This document shows, one piece after another, positions 15,924 through 24,770 of a stretch of DNA of 45,974 nt. Every line of letters begins with the position of its first letter. Position 1 is the stretch's first letter. The notes below the pieces were generated by a model, which was given only the letters and a program-made list of their open reading frames with translations, did not search any database and was not told the origin of the DNA. This DNA comes from CAG-303 sp034172985. Lineage in GTDB: Bacteria; Bacillota; Clostridia; Lachnospirales; Lachnospiraceae. The stretch covers positions 1 to 45,974 of the forward strand of contig JAXFDY010000048.1 of the NCBI GenBank assembly GCA_034172985.1, read 5' to 3'. The position numbers and the translations under genes were made by a program.

Positions 15924-17489
15924 CTAGTCTTCTGTTGTATCAGTTACTTTTGTAAATGTACATGTAATAGAAAAACTTTCTGTAATCAGACCACTTGTAT
16001 CTTTTTTCTCAGACATGGCTCCCGCAACTACATTATTCACATACCCGAAGTTTTCTAACTGAAGCATAAACTTAGCCACAGACTCCTTAGATGCCGCTAC
16101 ACCTTCTATACCGACAGCACCGGAAGCGATACTTAAAGACTTAATCGAAATGTCACTTGGCATATTTTTTTCCAAATCTTCTAAAAATACCTGTAGAGAA
16201 TCATCAGCATTTTCTGTCATCGCATAAAAATTCTGAACATCTGTGTATTTATCTTTTGCTACATAATAATCGTTAATAATCTGCTCTACTTCGCTGATCT
16301 TATTTACATTTTCCTGCATACTGTCCCTCTGACCCTTTACTGTCAGATACTGTACCAGTGGAATCATGACAATAATAAGTGCAATCAACACAGAACCGAG
16401 CAACGCCAGATTCATAATTTTAAAGTTTACTTCTTTGTTAACTTTCTCAATTTCTTCATCCGGAATAAAGTCTGCAGGAGAGATACCTGCTCCCAGATTC
16501 ACGATGAATCGAGGCAAAATATTCTGCTCTATCATCAGGTCTCCTGCCACGACTACGTCCTTCATCTCTAACAGCTCTGTAGATGGGAAATCAAATTCAT
16601 TGGCAAACAGTTTATCAATACCCTGAAGTTCTGCCGCAGCACCTGTCAGATATGCTTTTTCTACCTGTTCCCCCGGATTTCTTGATACATAATAATCAAC
16701 TACTCTTACGACGTTATTTACCAGATATCTCAAAGAATCTGTCACCGCGTCATTATCAAAATGTTCGTGAATCAGCTCTTCGGTTCCTAACATTTCCTCA
16801 GCTTCGTATTCATCGATACCTTTTTCTTCTGCTAATGCCTGAACGACAAGGCTCTTACCATATGGTACAATTCTCTGAATCTGAAGAATATTATTCTTCA
16901 TTATATTTATAGTAGAGTTATCCTCCTGAATATGAATAATCAAAGAGGTCTCCGAACCAATCTCCCGCTTGGCTACCTGAACAGCACTGTTACCGGCATA
17001 GTCTACACGATCTACATACAATCCCAACTGTAAGCCGATAGAGAAACATGACATAACGATTTCTTTTGGTGCAGCTAACACCAGTACTCTCTGCTGCTTC
17101 TGTTTATCTTCTACCACTGTTTCCAATGATTTATGAGAAATAATATACTCCTCAATATTTACCGGAAAATATTCGCTTGCATTAGCCGCGATTACCTGTG
17201 ACATTTTTTTCTCTTTGATATCCGGCAGCATAACTTCCCTGGATGCAATACGGCTTGAGAAAATACTGAACACTGCCGTTTTTGCCTCAAACTTGTTGAT
17301 CTCCATGGATGTCCTAATAACATCTACTACTGACTGCTCATCTTTGATAAAACCGTCTTCTACACTGCCAACCGGTGTCTTAATAACTGCAGCCTTATGT
17401 AAATGTATACTGTTGCCCGAATAACTAACCTCACATAGCTTAATAGACATACTACCAATGCTGATTGTTAATATATTATTAGTCGCCAT
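15924..17489 (-). CDS. PilM-PilN fusion protein
   Basis: 521 aa. Residues 1 to about 340 are an actin-like ATPase domain of the PilM family (ILTISIGSMSIKLCEVSYSG, a phosphate-1-like start; YVDRVDYAGNSAVQVAKRE; AYLTGAAAELQGIDKLFANE near the adenosine-binding loop). After a short linker a single transmembrane helix begins at residue 361 (LALLGSVLIALIIVMIPLV). It is followed by a coiled coil and a PilN-type ferredoxin-like domain (SLQVFLEDLEKNMPSDISI, FMLQLENFGYVNNVVAGAM). In most systems PilM is cytoplasmic and grips a short N-terminal tail of a separate PilN. Here the two are one chain, so the interface is covalent. An AAGGAGG ribosome site precedes the ATG by about 10 bases. The gene starts after a 124-bp gap containing a 9-bp hairpin. 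Confidence 0.88.
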   Translation of the reverse strand: MATNNILTISIGSMSIKLCEVSYSGNSIHLHKAAVIKTPVGSVEDGFIKDEQSVVDVIRTSMEINKFEAKTAVFSIFSSRIASREVMLPDIKEKKMSQVIAANASEYFPVNIEEYIISHKSLETVVEDKQKQQRVLVLAAPKEIVMSCFSIGLQLGLYVDRVDYAGNSAVQVAKREIGSETSLIIHIQEDNSTINIMKNNILQIQRIVPYGKSLVVQALAEEKGIDEYEAEEMLGTEELIHEHFDNDAVTDSLRYLVNNVVRVVDYYVSRNPGEQVEKAYLTGAAAELQGIDKLFANEFDFPSTELLEMKDVVVAGDLMIEQNILPRFIVNLGAGISPADFIPDEEIEKVNKEVNFKIMNLALLGSVLIALIIVMIPLVQYLTVKGQRDSMQENVNKISEVEQIINDYYVAKDKYTDVQNFYAMTENADDSLQVFLEDLEKNMPSDISIKSLSIASGAVGIEGVAASKESVAKFMLQLENFGYVNNVVAGAMSEKKDTSGLITESFSITCTFTKVTDTTED

Positions 17490-17530
17490 CTAGTTATGTC
17501 CTCCTTGTTATTTTTTGTATAATATATCTA

Positions 17531-17558
17531 AACAGAATGAACTCTGAGCCATTCTGTT
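17531..17558. other. Hairpin upstream of the pilM-pilN gene
   Basis: A 9-bp perfect inverted repeat (AACAGAATG / CATTCTGTT) with a 10-nt loop in the 124-bp gap between the prepilin peptidase and pilM-pilN genes. It lacks a strong T-run on either strand, so an mRNA-processing or attenuation role is more likely than full termination. The rest of the gap shows only AT-rich DNA and the pilM-pilN ribosome site. Confidence 0.4.
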
Positions 17559-17613
17559 ATATTCGTTTTTACTATTTTATTTTAATCTATTTGGGTTTTA
17601 CCTGATTATGAAA

Positions 17614-18375
17614 TTAGTGAACATAGAATCCCATATACCATTCTATCATCTGTTCCCCATAAAGCATTGCCAGACAAATTCCTGCCGATAAATACGGTCC
17701 ATACGCCAGCATATGCTCTTCACCCGAAATCTTCATTCTCGCAATATGTATGATTGAGCCCAATATAGAACCCAATGCCAATGCCAGCAATATCTTCTGC
17801 CAGCCTAATAGTAACCCGGCTCCCGCCATAAGCTTTACATCTCCACCACCCATAGCACGTCCTTTGGAGACAATTACAATGATATAAAACAGACCACTGA
17901 CACAAACCGCTCCAATCAGGTGGCTAATCAGATGTTCGTAATCTGTCAATGTACCGAGCACTCCCATAACTGCAATAAATATACTTATTTGCTCCGGTAT
18001 TTCATACGTTCTCCAATCGATTACTGTAAGTGCCGTCAATGCAGAAAACGTAAGACAATACAAAATGCATTCAGAGCTGATACCATATACATAATATATC
18101 CAAACATACCCGATTCCATTAATCAATTCGACCAATGGATACTGTTTGGAAATCTTAGCTCCACAATATCTGCACTTTCCCCTGAGAAAAAGCCAGCTAA
18201 ATAATGGAAACAAATCATACCATGCGAGCACATGGCCACAGGCCATACAATGTGACCTGCTCTTTGCCACGCTCTCTTTGTTCGGAATTCTATAAATGCA
18301 TACATTTACGAAACTTCCTATCACAATTCCGTATAGAAAAAATATGAATGTAAGTAGTATCTGCTCTATCTGCAT
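17614..18375 (-). CDS. pilD: Type IV prepilin peptidase / methyltransferase
   Basis: 253 aa, family A24 membrane aspartic protease that removes prepilin leaders on the cytoplasmic side and methylates the new N-terminus. It has an N-terminal cytoplasmic loop with two CxxC pairs for zinc (CMACGHVLAWYDLFPLFSWL ... CRYCG). The first catalytic Asp lies in TVIDWRTYEIP and the second in GGGDVKLMAG (GxGD type). About seven or eight hydrophobic segments are present. Length and motifs match full-length bifunctional PilD. It follows the major pilin gene by 49 bp and should process all five prepilins encoded in this operon. Confidence 0.95.
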   Translation of the reverse strand: MQIEQILLTFIFFLYGIVIGSFVNVCIYRIPNKESVAKSRSHCMACGHVLAWYDLFPLFSWLFLRGKCRYCGAKISKQYPLVELINGIGYVWIYYVYGISSECILYCLTFSALTALTVIDWRTYEIPEQISIFIAVMGVLGTLTDYEHLISHLIGAVCVSGLFYIIVIVSKGRAMGGGDVKLMAGAGLLLGWQKILLALALGSILGSIIHIARMKISGEEHMLAYGPYLSAGICLAMLYGEQMIEWYMGFYVH

Positions 18376-18424
18376 CTTGTACTCTTTTCTGCCCTAAGGC
18401 TTTTTGATTGATTCAAATCAAAGA

Positions 18425-18892
18425 TTACTCATTAATCTTAAAGTTACCCTTAGCAGGATCAACACCAGCTGTTGCTTCAATAGAAACTTTTCCTGAAGTT
18501 GCAACCTTTACCTTAATTGTACCGCCATTCTTATAATACTTGGATGAATACTGAATAGAATTTGTTCCTGCATATTCTTTCAACTGTGCCTGAAAACCTG
18601 ATGATAAAGTAATACCTGCAGGTGGAGCCGGACTATCAACAGTCAATGTATGACCAGTAAAATTATATGTAAATGTTCCACCACTTGAAACTTCTCCATT
18701 ATACTCAGGATCACCTACTGTGTTATTCCATGCAGAATAAAGTGTATCTGTTGATGACTTATCCTTTGAAAGTTTTGATTTTTCAATGTTACCAAGTAAT
18801 GTAGGTGCCATAACACCGATTAATACAGCCATAATAGCAATAACTACAATAAGCTCTACTAATGAGAAACCTTTGTTATCCATCTTTTTCAT
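18425..18892 (-). CDS. Major type IV pilin
   Basis: 155 aa from the ATG at 18892, which has AAGGAG nine bases upstream and gives the short leader MKKMDNKG. The longer frame back to 18973 has no ribosome site. Cleavage falls before FSLVELIVVIAIMAVLIG with Phe+1 and Glu+5; the long N-terminal helix continues through NIEKSKLSKDKSSTDTLYSA. The C-terminal domain is small, rich in Gly, Ser and Thr, and has no Cys pair, so no disulfide D-loop as in Gram-negative PilA. Size, start quality and position between pilC and pilD point to the main filament subunit, although this rests on inference. A hairpin at 18938-18966 lies in its leader. Confidence 0.88.
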   Translation of the reverse strand: MKKMDNKGFSLVELIVVIAIMAVLIGVMAPTLLGNIEKSKLSKDKSSTDTLYSAWNNTVGDPEYNGEVSSGGTFTYNFTGHTLTVDSPAPPAGITLSSGFQAQLKEYAGTNSIQYSSKYYKNGGTIKVKVATSGKVSIEATAGVDPAKGNFKINE

Positions 18893-18937
18893 AATACTTT
18901 TCTCCTTTTTAACTTCGTTTACTTGTTCTATATGATA

Positions 18938-18966
18938 AAGATTTCCTTCGGGTACAGAAAATCTTA
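18938..18966 (-). promoter_or_regulatory. Hairpin upstream of the major pilin gene
   Basis: A 7-bp stem (AAGATTT / AAATCTT) with a 15-nt loop in the 80-bp gap between pilC and the pilin gene. No clear promoter was seen here. Such a structure may mark an mRNA-processing or stabilising site that lets the pilin be made in excess over PilC. Confidence 0.35.
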
Positions 18967-18972
18967 TATCCA

Positions 18973-20184
18973 CTACATTTTACCCAATGCATCGTACATG
19001 GTCATCATCGGTCCGTAGATGGCCAGAATCAAAAGACATACAACACCTGCCATACATACGATGATAACCGGCTCCATCAAAGCGGTAATCTGCTGGGTAG
19101 TTGCTTCTACTTCCTCATCATAATACTTTGCAGAATTCGTCAGCATTTCTTCCATATTACCAGTCTCTTCACCGATACCCAGCATCTGCATAATCATCGG
19201 TGGGAATAATCCGGATGCCTTCAGCGGTGTCGACAAAGGAACACCTCGCTGTACCTGCTTTGCAGCTTCCTTGACAGCTTCTTTGTATAATATATTATCC
19301 AAAGTCTTGGCAGTGATCTCTACTGCATCCACCATACTCATACCGGAAGATATCAGCGTACTCAATGTAGAAGCAAATCTTGCACAAGACTGTTTCTGTA
19401 TCAAATTTCCAAATACAGGAGCTTTTAATGCCAGTTTTGCTAAATTTCGTTTTCCCTCCTCCGTCTGACCATACCAGCGATATGCAATCACAAGCACAGC
19501 TACAATGGCAATCAATATATACCATCGATTTATGATAAAATTACTCATAGCCACAACTGCCTTTGTAAATGCCGGTAATTCCGTACCCAGCTCGTCAAAC
19601 ATTGACTGAAACTGCGGAATAACTACTACCAGCATAACGATAACTACAGCTATCATAACTACAATCAACACACAAGGATACATCAAGGCTTTTTTGATGA
19701 TTCCTTTCAGTCTGGCATCTTTCTCAAAATGGTCTGCCATTCTTCCCATGGCATTTTCAAGATTACCGGATGATTCTCCGGCCTCAACCATATTTATCAA
19801 CAAAGCCGGAAATACATCTTCTCTTTTCATGGCAGTAGCCAGAGTATCACCTTTTTCTACGTTATCCCTGACATTTTTAATAGCTTCCTGCATACGCTTA
19901 TTTTCTGTCTGGTCTGCCAACATGCCAAGAGCTGTCACAACGCCTACACCGGCTTTTGAAATACTGACAAACTGACGACAGAACACACCTAAATCTCTTG
20001 GAGTGATTTTTTTCTTAATGCCGATATTAATATCTTTATTTAACAATGATGTTTCTTCCAGTTTTGTAACTGTATAACCATCATTCTTAAGCATGGCTCT
20101 GGCTTTTTCTAGTGTATCCGCTTCGATATTGGCCTTTTTCGCCTTACCATTTTTATCTATGGCTTCATATGTATAACTTGCCAT
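18973..20184 (-). CDS. pilC: Type IV pilus inner-membrane platform protein
   Basis: 403 aa, GspF/PilC family. It opens with the typical ASYTYEAIDKNGKAKKANIEADTLEKA segment, then has two repeated T2SSF domains of about 120 residues, each ending in membrane helices (for example VLIVVMIAVVIVMLVVVIPQF, WYILIAIVAVLVIAYRWY and PVIIVCMAGVVCLLILAIYGPM). Conserved phrases FCRQFVSISKAGV, LVNMVEAGE-like LLINMVEAGESSGNLE and MLGIGEETGNMEEML mark both repeats. PilC is the rotor-like membrane platform driven by PilB and PilT. The ribosome site GGAGGAAGAG precedes the ATG. It follows pilT after 87 bp. Confidence 0.95.
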   Translation of the reverse strand: MASYTYEAIDKNGKAKKANIEADTLEKARAMLKNDGYTVTKLEETSLLNKDINIGIKKKITPRDLGVFCRQFVSISKAGVGVVTALGMLADQTENKRMQEAIKNVRDNVEKGDTLATAMKREDVFPALLINMVEAGESSGNLENAMGRMADHFEKDARLKGIIKKALMYPCVLIVVMIAVVIVMLVVVIPQFQSMFDELGTELPAFTKAVVAMSNFIINRWYILIAIVAVLVIAYRWYGQTEEGKRNLAKLALKAPVFGNLIQKQSCARFASTLSTLISSGMSMVDAVEITAKTLDNILYKEAVKEAAKQVQRGVPLSTPLKASGLFPPMIMQMLGIGEETGNMEEMLTNSAKYYDEEVEATTQQITALMEPVIIVCMAGVVCLLILAIYGPMMTMYDALGKM

Positions 20185-20271
20185 TCTCTTCCTCCATCTC
20201 CCTTCTCGTCTCTGTTCACAATAATTTTACTTTATTTTAACATTCCTATGAACATTTTGCAACCACTCATA

Positions 20272-21330
20272 CTAAATCATTCCTAACCGTTTTTCCATAG
20301 TTGCATTATCTACAGAGTAATTCAGCGCATTATTTCTATTGATGATACCCAGATTAAAGAGATCAAAAATCGCATCATCCATAGTCTGCATACCTATCTT
20401 CTTATTTGTCTGCATCATAGACGGTATCTGGAAGGTTTTTCCCTCACGGATCAGGTTCCTGATGGCTGGTGTACTGTGAAGTACTTCAAATGCTGCCACA
20501 CGTCCATTACTGGTGGTAGGAATCAGCTGCTGTGATATAATGCTTTCCAATACCATAGAAAGCTGAACCCTGATCTGTTGCTGCTGATGTGGCGGAAATA
20601 CATCGATGATACGGTCGATGGTACTGGCCGCACCGATTGTATGAAGAGTACTAAGAACTAAATGTCCCGTTTCAGCCGCAGTTACTGCAGTAGAGATAGT
20701 CTCCAGATCTCTCATTTCTCCTACCAGAATTACATCCGGATCCTCACGGAGTGCTGCTCTTAAGGCATTGGCATAAGATAATGTATCCATCCCCACTTCA
20801 CGCTGGTTAACCATAGCTTTCTTATGCGCGTGCAGGTACTCGATCGGGTCCTCCAAAGTAATGACATGCTGTGCAGAGGACTCATTTATCTGATTAATGA
20901 GTGATGCCAGTGTCGTTGATTTACCGCTACCGGTTGGTCCTGTTACAAGAATCAGTCCCCTTCTCTTTTTATAAAGATTAACAACTGATGGCGGAAGTCC
21001 TAACTGCTCCGGACGCGGTGGTTCTGAAGCCACAATACGAAGTGCCGCAGCGACAGAGCCCCTCTGGCGGAAAATATTTACTCTGTATCGCCCTACATCT
21101 TCTAACGCATAAGAAAAATCCACTTCTCCTGTTTTGCGGAAAGTTTCTTTTTGTTTATCATTCATCAACGGCTCTAAGAGAGCTTCTGTATCTGCAGAAG
21201 ACAGCATAGGAAAATCCATATTTATCAACTGTCCGTTTACCCTGATTTTTGGCGGAACGCCTACTGTAATATGTACATCTGATGCCTTCATTCCTTTGGC
21301 AATCTCTAAAATTTCTTTTACACTTACCAT
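20272..21330 (-). CDS. pilT: Pilus retraction ATPase
   Basis: 352 aa hexameric secretion-ATPase that powers pilus retraction and twitching. It shows the Walker A GPTGSGKSTTLASL, the Asp box ITLEDPIEYLH, the Walker B region VILVGEMRDLETIS and His box LVLSTLHT. It also has the PilT hallmark AIRNLIREGKTFQIPSMMQT near the C-terminus, which distinguishes it from PilB. Length is normal (about 345-370). It lacks the long N-terminal domain and zinc cysteines of PilB. GAAGGA lies eight bases before the ATG, and the gap to pilB is 20 bp. Its presence implies dynamic, retractable pili. Confidence 0.96.
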   Translation of the reverse strand: MVSVKEILEIAKGMKASDVHITVGVPPKIRVNGQLINMDFPMLSSADTEALLEPLMNDKQKETFRKTGEVDFSYALEDVGRYRVNIFRQRGSVAAALRIVASEPPRPEQLGLPPSVVNLYKKRRGLILVTGPTGSGKSTTLASLINQINESSAQHVITLEDPIEYLHAHKKAMVNQREVGMDTLSYANALRAALREDPDVILVGEMRDLETISTAVTAAETGHLVLSTLHTIGAASTIDRIIDVFPPHQQQQIRVQLSMVLESIISQQLIPTTSNGRVAAFEVLHSTPAIRNLIREGKTFQIPSMMQTNKKIGMQTMDDAIFDLFNLGIINRNNALNYSVDNATMEKRLGMI

Positions 21331-21350
21331 TTGTTTTTTCCTTCCCGGTT

Positions 21351-23063
21351 TTATTGGTCATCTGCATTGTATGTAACTTTCATCATCTCGGCCACAGAAG
21401 TAATACCTTCTTTTACATACTTTGCAGCAGAGGATCTAAGAGAACTCATTCCTTCTTTTTCTGCCGCTGCCTTTAACTCTTCTGCAGTTGCATTACTGGC
21501 AATCAATCTCTTGATTGTTTTTGTAATGGTCATAATTTCATAAATACCGATTCGTCCCCGATATCCTGTATTACCGCAAGCCTGACATCCGCATGGCTCA
21601 TAAATGGTAATATCTTCGCTGACCGGTACACCAAGCAGTTTCTTTTCCACTTCATCGGCTTTTTTCGCTTTCTTACATTCGCACAAACGTCTTACCAGTC
21701 GCTGTGCAATAATGCCCACAAGGGAATCTCCTAACAAATATGGTTCAATACCCATATCTATAATACGTCCGATTGTACCTGCTGTACTGTTCGTATGTAA
21801 TGTACTTACCACAAGATGTCCGGTGATAGAAGCCTGAACCGCGATAGATGCTGTCTCAGTATCTCGAATCTCACCGATCATGATAATATCCGGATCCTGT
21901 CGCAGGATGGATCTCAATGCAGAAGCGAAGGTCAGTCCTGCTTTTACATTTACCTGCACCTGATTTACTCCATCCACGTTCGCTTCCACAGGATCTTCAA
22001 CTGTGATAATATTTACATCTTCTCCATTTAACTCATTCAATGCTGTATACAATGTAGTAGATTTACCACTACCAGTCGGTCCTGTTACAAGAATAATTCC
22101 ATGTGGATTTTTCAAAATATTATCGAATTTTTCAAGGTCCTCCGGCCGCATACCAAGATCAGCCTTATCCCTCTTAAATCCTTCTTTGTAGGCAAGACGC
22201 ATAACACACTTCTCACCATATACAGTAGGAAGGTTAGATACACGGATATCATATTCTTTCCGGTCTACTTCTATCGTAATACGACCATCCTGTGGCTTTC
22301 TCTTCTCAGCGATATCCATTCCTGATATAATCTTTATTCTGGCCATCATGGCTGCAAACAGACTTTTTTCGTAAGTCATAATTTCTCTCAGATTACCATC
22401 AATACGATACCGCACTTTTACAATATCTTCAAATGGCTCAATATGTATATCACTGGCTCTCTGTCTTGCTGCCTGTTCGATAATATTACGAACTAACTGT
22501 ACGATTGGGGAATTTTCAATATCTTCTTTTCTCGACAAATCTTCTGCATCGATTTCCACATCCAGCACATTGCCCTGTTCTTTTTTGAACTGTTCCGCAA
22601 TGGCTGATGCCTGCTGCTTACCAAAAGATTTATCCAGATAATATTCAATATCTTCGCTGGTACTAAGTACCGGCTCCACCTGCATGCCTGTAACGATCGA
22701 TACGTCATCTATGGCCATAATATCCATGGGATCTGCCATAGCTACAATTAAAACATTTGCCTCTTTTTTCGATTTTGCGATAGGAATCAGGCGATATTTT
22801 CTCGCTACCGGTTCTGCCAGCAGATGTACCGCTTCGTCATCAATCTCGTATTTTCTCAGATTGACATACTCTACTCCAAGCTGGTCACAGAGAATATCAA
22901 TCATCTGATCCTGGGTCACGAATCCCAGAGCAACGATTGTTTCACCTAATAACGTTCCTTTTTCTTTCTGTTCTGCCAGCGCCTGTCCCAGCTGTTCCTC
23001 TGTAATCAGGCCCTTCTCCATGAGAATATCACCAATTCTTACTCTATGTCTAAATCCTAACAT
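21351..23063 (-). CDS. pilB: Pilus extension ATPase with N-terminal c-di-GMP-type module
   Basis: 570 aa. The N-terminal ~150 residues form a GspE-N/MshEN domain. Two 29-residue repeats with G-x6-G-x6-[LM]-x6-Q occur at G11-G18-L25-Q32 and G40-G47-M54-Q61, and the first carries the Arg before Ile-Gly seen in c-di-GMP-binding MshEN motifs. The ATPase core has the Asp-rich DIHIEPFEDIVKVRYRIDG, Walker A GPTGSGKSTTLYTAL, Walker B IIMIGEIRDTETASI and His box LVVSTLHTN. The four-Cys zinc segment (CECKK ... CGCQACGNTGYRGR) is complete. It powers pilus extension with PilC. It is the first gene of the pilus operon, with the promoter at 23166-23194. Confidence 0.95.
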   Translation of the reverse strand: MLGFRHRVRIGDILMEKGLITEEQLGQALAEQKEKGTLLGETIVALGFVTQDQMIDILCDQLGVEYVNLRKYEIDDEAVHLLAEPVARKYRLIPIAKSKKEANVLIVAMADPMDIMAIDDVSIVTGMQVEPVLSTSEDIEYYLDKSFGKQQASAIAEQFKKEQGNVLDVEIDAEDLSRKEDIENSPIVQLVRNIIEQAARQRASDIHIEPFEDIVKVRYRIDGNLREIMTYEKSLFAAMMARIKIISGMDIAEKRKPQDGRITIEVDRKEYDIRVSNLPTVYGEKCVMRLAYKEGFKRDKADLGMRPEDLEKFDNILKNPHGIILVTGPTGSGKSTTLYTALNELNGEDVNIITVEDPVEANVDGVNQVQVNVKAGLTFASALRSILRQDPDIIMIGEIRDTETASIAVQASITGHLVVSTLHTNSTAGTIGRIIDMGIEPYLLGDSLVGIIAQRLVRRLCECKKAKKADEVEKKLLGVPVSEDITIYEPCGCQACGNTGYRGRIGIYEIMTITKTIKRLIASNATAEELKAAAEKEGMSSLRSSAAKYVKEGITSVAEMMKVTYNADDQ

Positions 23064-23136
23064 ATCCCATTTCCTTCTATCATTTCCATATAATTAAAAG
23101 ATTTTCAAGTTCCATTTCCGTTAACATTTTATTCAA

Positions 23137-23155
23137 AATAGTGTTACTCACTATT
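23137..23155 (-). promoter_or_regulatory. Small hairpin in the pilus-operon leader
   Basis: AATAGTG / CACTATT forms a 7-bp stem with a 5-nt loop in the roughly 100-nt leader upstream of pilB. On the minus strand it is followed by TTTGAAT. No recognisable c-di-GMP riboswitch core was seen in the leader. Confidence 0.3.
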
Positions 23156-23165
23156 CATTTTTATT

Positions 23166-23194
23166 ATTGTACCACACCAAATATGAAACATCAA
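23166..23194 (-). promoter_or_regulatory. Sigma-A-type promoter of the pilus operon
   Basis: On the minus strand TTGATG (-35, 23189-23194) and TACAAT (-10, 23166-23171) are separated by exactly 17 bp. It would start a leader of about 100 nt in front of pilB and is the only good promoter noticed ahead of the 18.9-kb pilus operon. The rest of the 242-bp gap to trkH is AT-rich with no gene or clear terminator. Confidence 0.65.
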
Positions 23195-23305
23195 TTCTGC
23201 GGTCATGAAATTTCTTTCTGACATTTTTGTGCAAATTGCCATAATTTTACTAAGAATTTTCTATAGCATTAAATTATATCTATTTTTTTGTCCTTTTTAT
23301 ACCCA

Positions 23306-24745
23306 TTACATCTTCTTCCATGTTTCCGGAGAAAACAAAAGCAGCATAGGTATGAGTTCCAATCTTCCCGCCAGCATATCAAACATCAGCACAAACTTGG
23401 ATATTACCGAAAACTCTGCAAAGTTGCCGGAGGGGCCTACCACCCCAAGTCCTGGTCCGATATTACTTAAGGATGCTATAACCGCAGTAAAATTCGTTAC
23501 CAGATCAAACCGGTCCAGGCTGATAATCACCATAGAGCCAACTGCAAGCATAATATAAATAATAAGAAACGCCTTTGTAGAACGCAGCACTTCATGATCC
23601 ACCATTTTCCCGTCTACCTTAATTTTTCTTACACTTCTAGGATGAATCTGATATTCTATTTCTTTTTTAATTGATTTCACATAAATTAATATTCTTGATA
23701 CCTTAATCCCTCCTCCGGTACTTCCTGCACAGGCACCGATACACATAGCAATAACCAAAAGTGTTTGCGAAAAGCCCGACCACTGCCCAAAATCCACCGT
23801 AGCGAATCCTGTACTGGTCAGAATGGATGATACCTGAAAAGCAGAATCTCTGAGGCTGATAGCCAAATCTCCTATATCCGTGCATATATCCGCAGTGATA
23901 GCCAGCACCATCACAATATAGATGCAAAAATACCATCTGATTTCTTCCAGATGAAATGCTTCTCTTACTTTTCTGCTTAAAATCAGAAAATAAAATTTAA
24001 AATTTACACCAAAAAGAAACATAAATATAGTAACCACTATCTGCACGTAAGTACTATAGGAACCTATACTATCCGTTCTGACTGCAAATCCGCCAGTACC
24101 GGCAGTTGCCAGCGAATCACAAATCGCGTCAAACACAGGCATCCCACCACATATAAGCAGGATAATCTCTAATATGGTCAGACCAATATACATTCCATAG
24201 AGCCAAAAAGCCGTCTGTTGCATCTTTGGCACCAGTTTTCCCACAGAAGGGCCTGTGCTTTCAGCCCTCATAAGATAAAGATTACTAGCTCCAAGGTAGG
24301 GCAGAACTGCCATAATGAATACCAGAACTCCCATACCTCCAATCCAGTTTGTAAAGCATCTCCAGAATAATACACAATGAGGCAGTACTTCTACTTCATA
24401 CAAAATACTGGCTCCTGTTGTAGTAAAACCTGATACAGTCTCAAATAATGCATCTGTAAAATTCGTAATACTCCCGGTTGCAACATATGGGATTGCACCT
24501 ATCACACTAAGACATACCCAGCTGAGTGCCACTACCACAATGCCTTCTCTTGCATAAAATTTTCGATTTTGAGGTTTTTTATGTGAAAGAGCTGCACCAA
24601 TTAACAGCGTACATGCTGCACAGACAAGAAAATAAAATCCATCTGTTTCCTGATAGCCCAAAGCAACCAGACATGGGAGCAGCATAAAAAGAGCTACAAA
24701 TTGAAATACATAGCCTAACACATATTTAATAATTGAATAATTCAT
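23306..24745 (-). CDS. trkH: Potassium uptake membrane protein TrkH
   Basis: 479 aa, TrkH/KtrB superfamily with four repeats of membrane helix-pore loop-helix. The pore glycines are visible in FTTTGASILYEVE, TAGTGGFAVRTDSIG, ILTSTGFATVDFGQW and ASLSNIGPGLGVVG. Length is typical. It forms the K+-conducting subunit with the cytoplasmic TrkA gating ring encoded just upstream (25-bp gap). It is the last gene of a unit starting with the P-type ATPase. No terminator was recognised between its end and the pilus-operon promoter. Confidence 0.95.
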   Translation of the reverse strand: MNYSIIKYVLGYVFQFVALFMLLPCLVALGYQETDGFYFLVCAACTLLIGAALSHKKPQNRKFYAREGIVVVALSWVCLSVIGAIPYVATGSITNFTDALFETVSGFTTTGASILYEVEVLPHCVLFWRCFTNWIGGMGVLVFIMAVLPYLGASNLYLMRAESTGPSVGKLVPKMQQTAFWLYGMYIGLTILEIILLICGGMPVFDAICDSLATAGTGGFAVRTDSIGSYSTYVQIVVTIFMFLFGVNFKFYFLILSRKVREAFHLEEIRWYFCIYIVMVLAITADICTDIGDLAISLRDSAFQVSSILTSTGFATVDFGQWSGFSQTLLVIAMCIGACAGSTGGGIKVSRILIYVKSIKKEIEYQIHPRSVRKIKVDGKMVDHEVLRSTKAFLIIYIMLAVGSMVIISLDRFDLVTNFTAVIASLSNIGPGLGVVGPSGNFAEFSVISKFVLMFDMLAGRLELIPMLLLFSPETWKKM

Positions 24746-24770
24746 GATACATTCCTAATTAACTTTCCTG

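Noticed and set aside
18892..18973. Earlier start for the major pilin at 18973
   Set aside because: It would give a 35-residue leader with no ribosome site, whereas 18892 has AAGGAG at nine bases and a normal leader.
23064..23165. c-di-GMP riboswitch in the pilB leader
   Set aside because: The conserved GEMM core and tetraloop-receptor pattern were not seen. The leader is short and AT-rich with only a small hairpin.
23758..23780. GTTTGCGAAA match to the outer arm of the palindromic element
   Set aside because: Only about ten bases agree and they lie inside the conserved coding sequence of trkH, so this is chance and not another copy.
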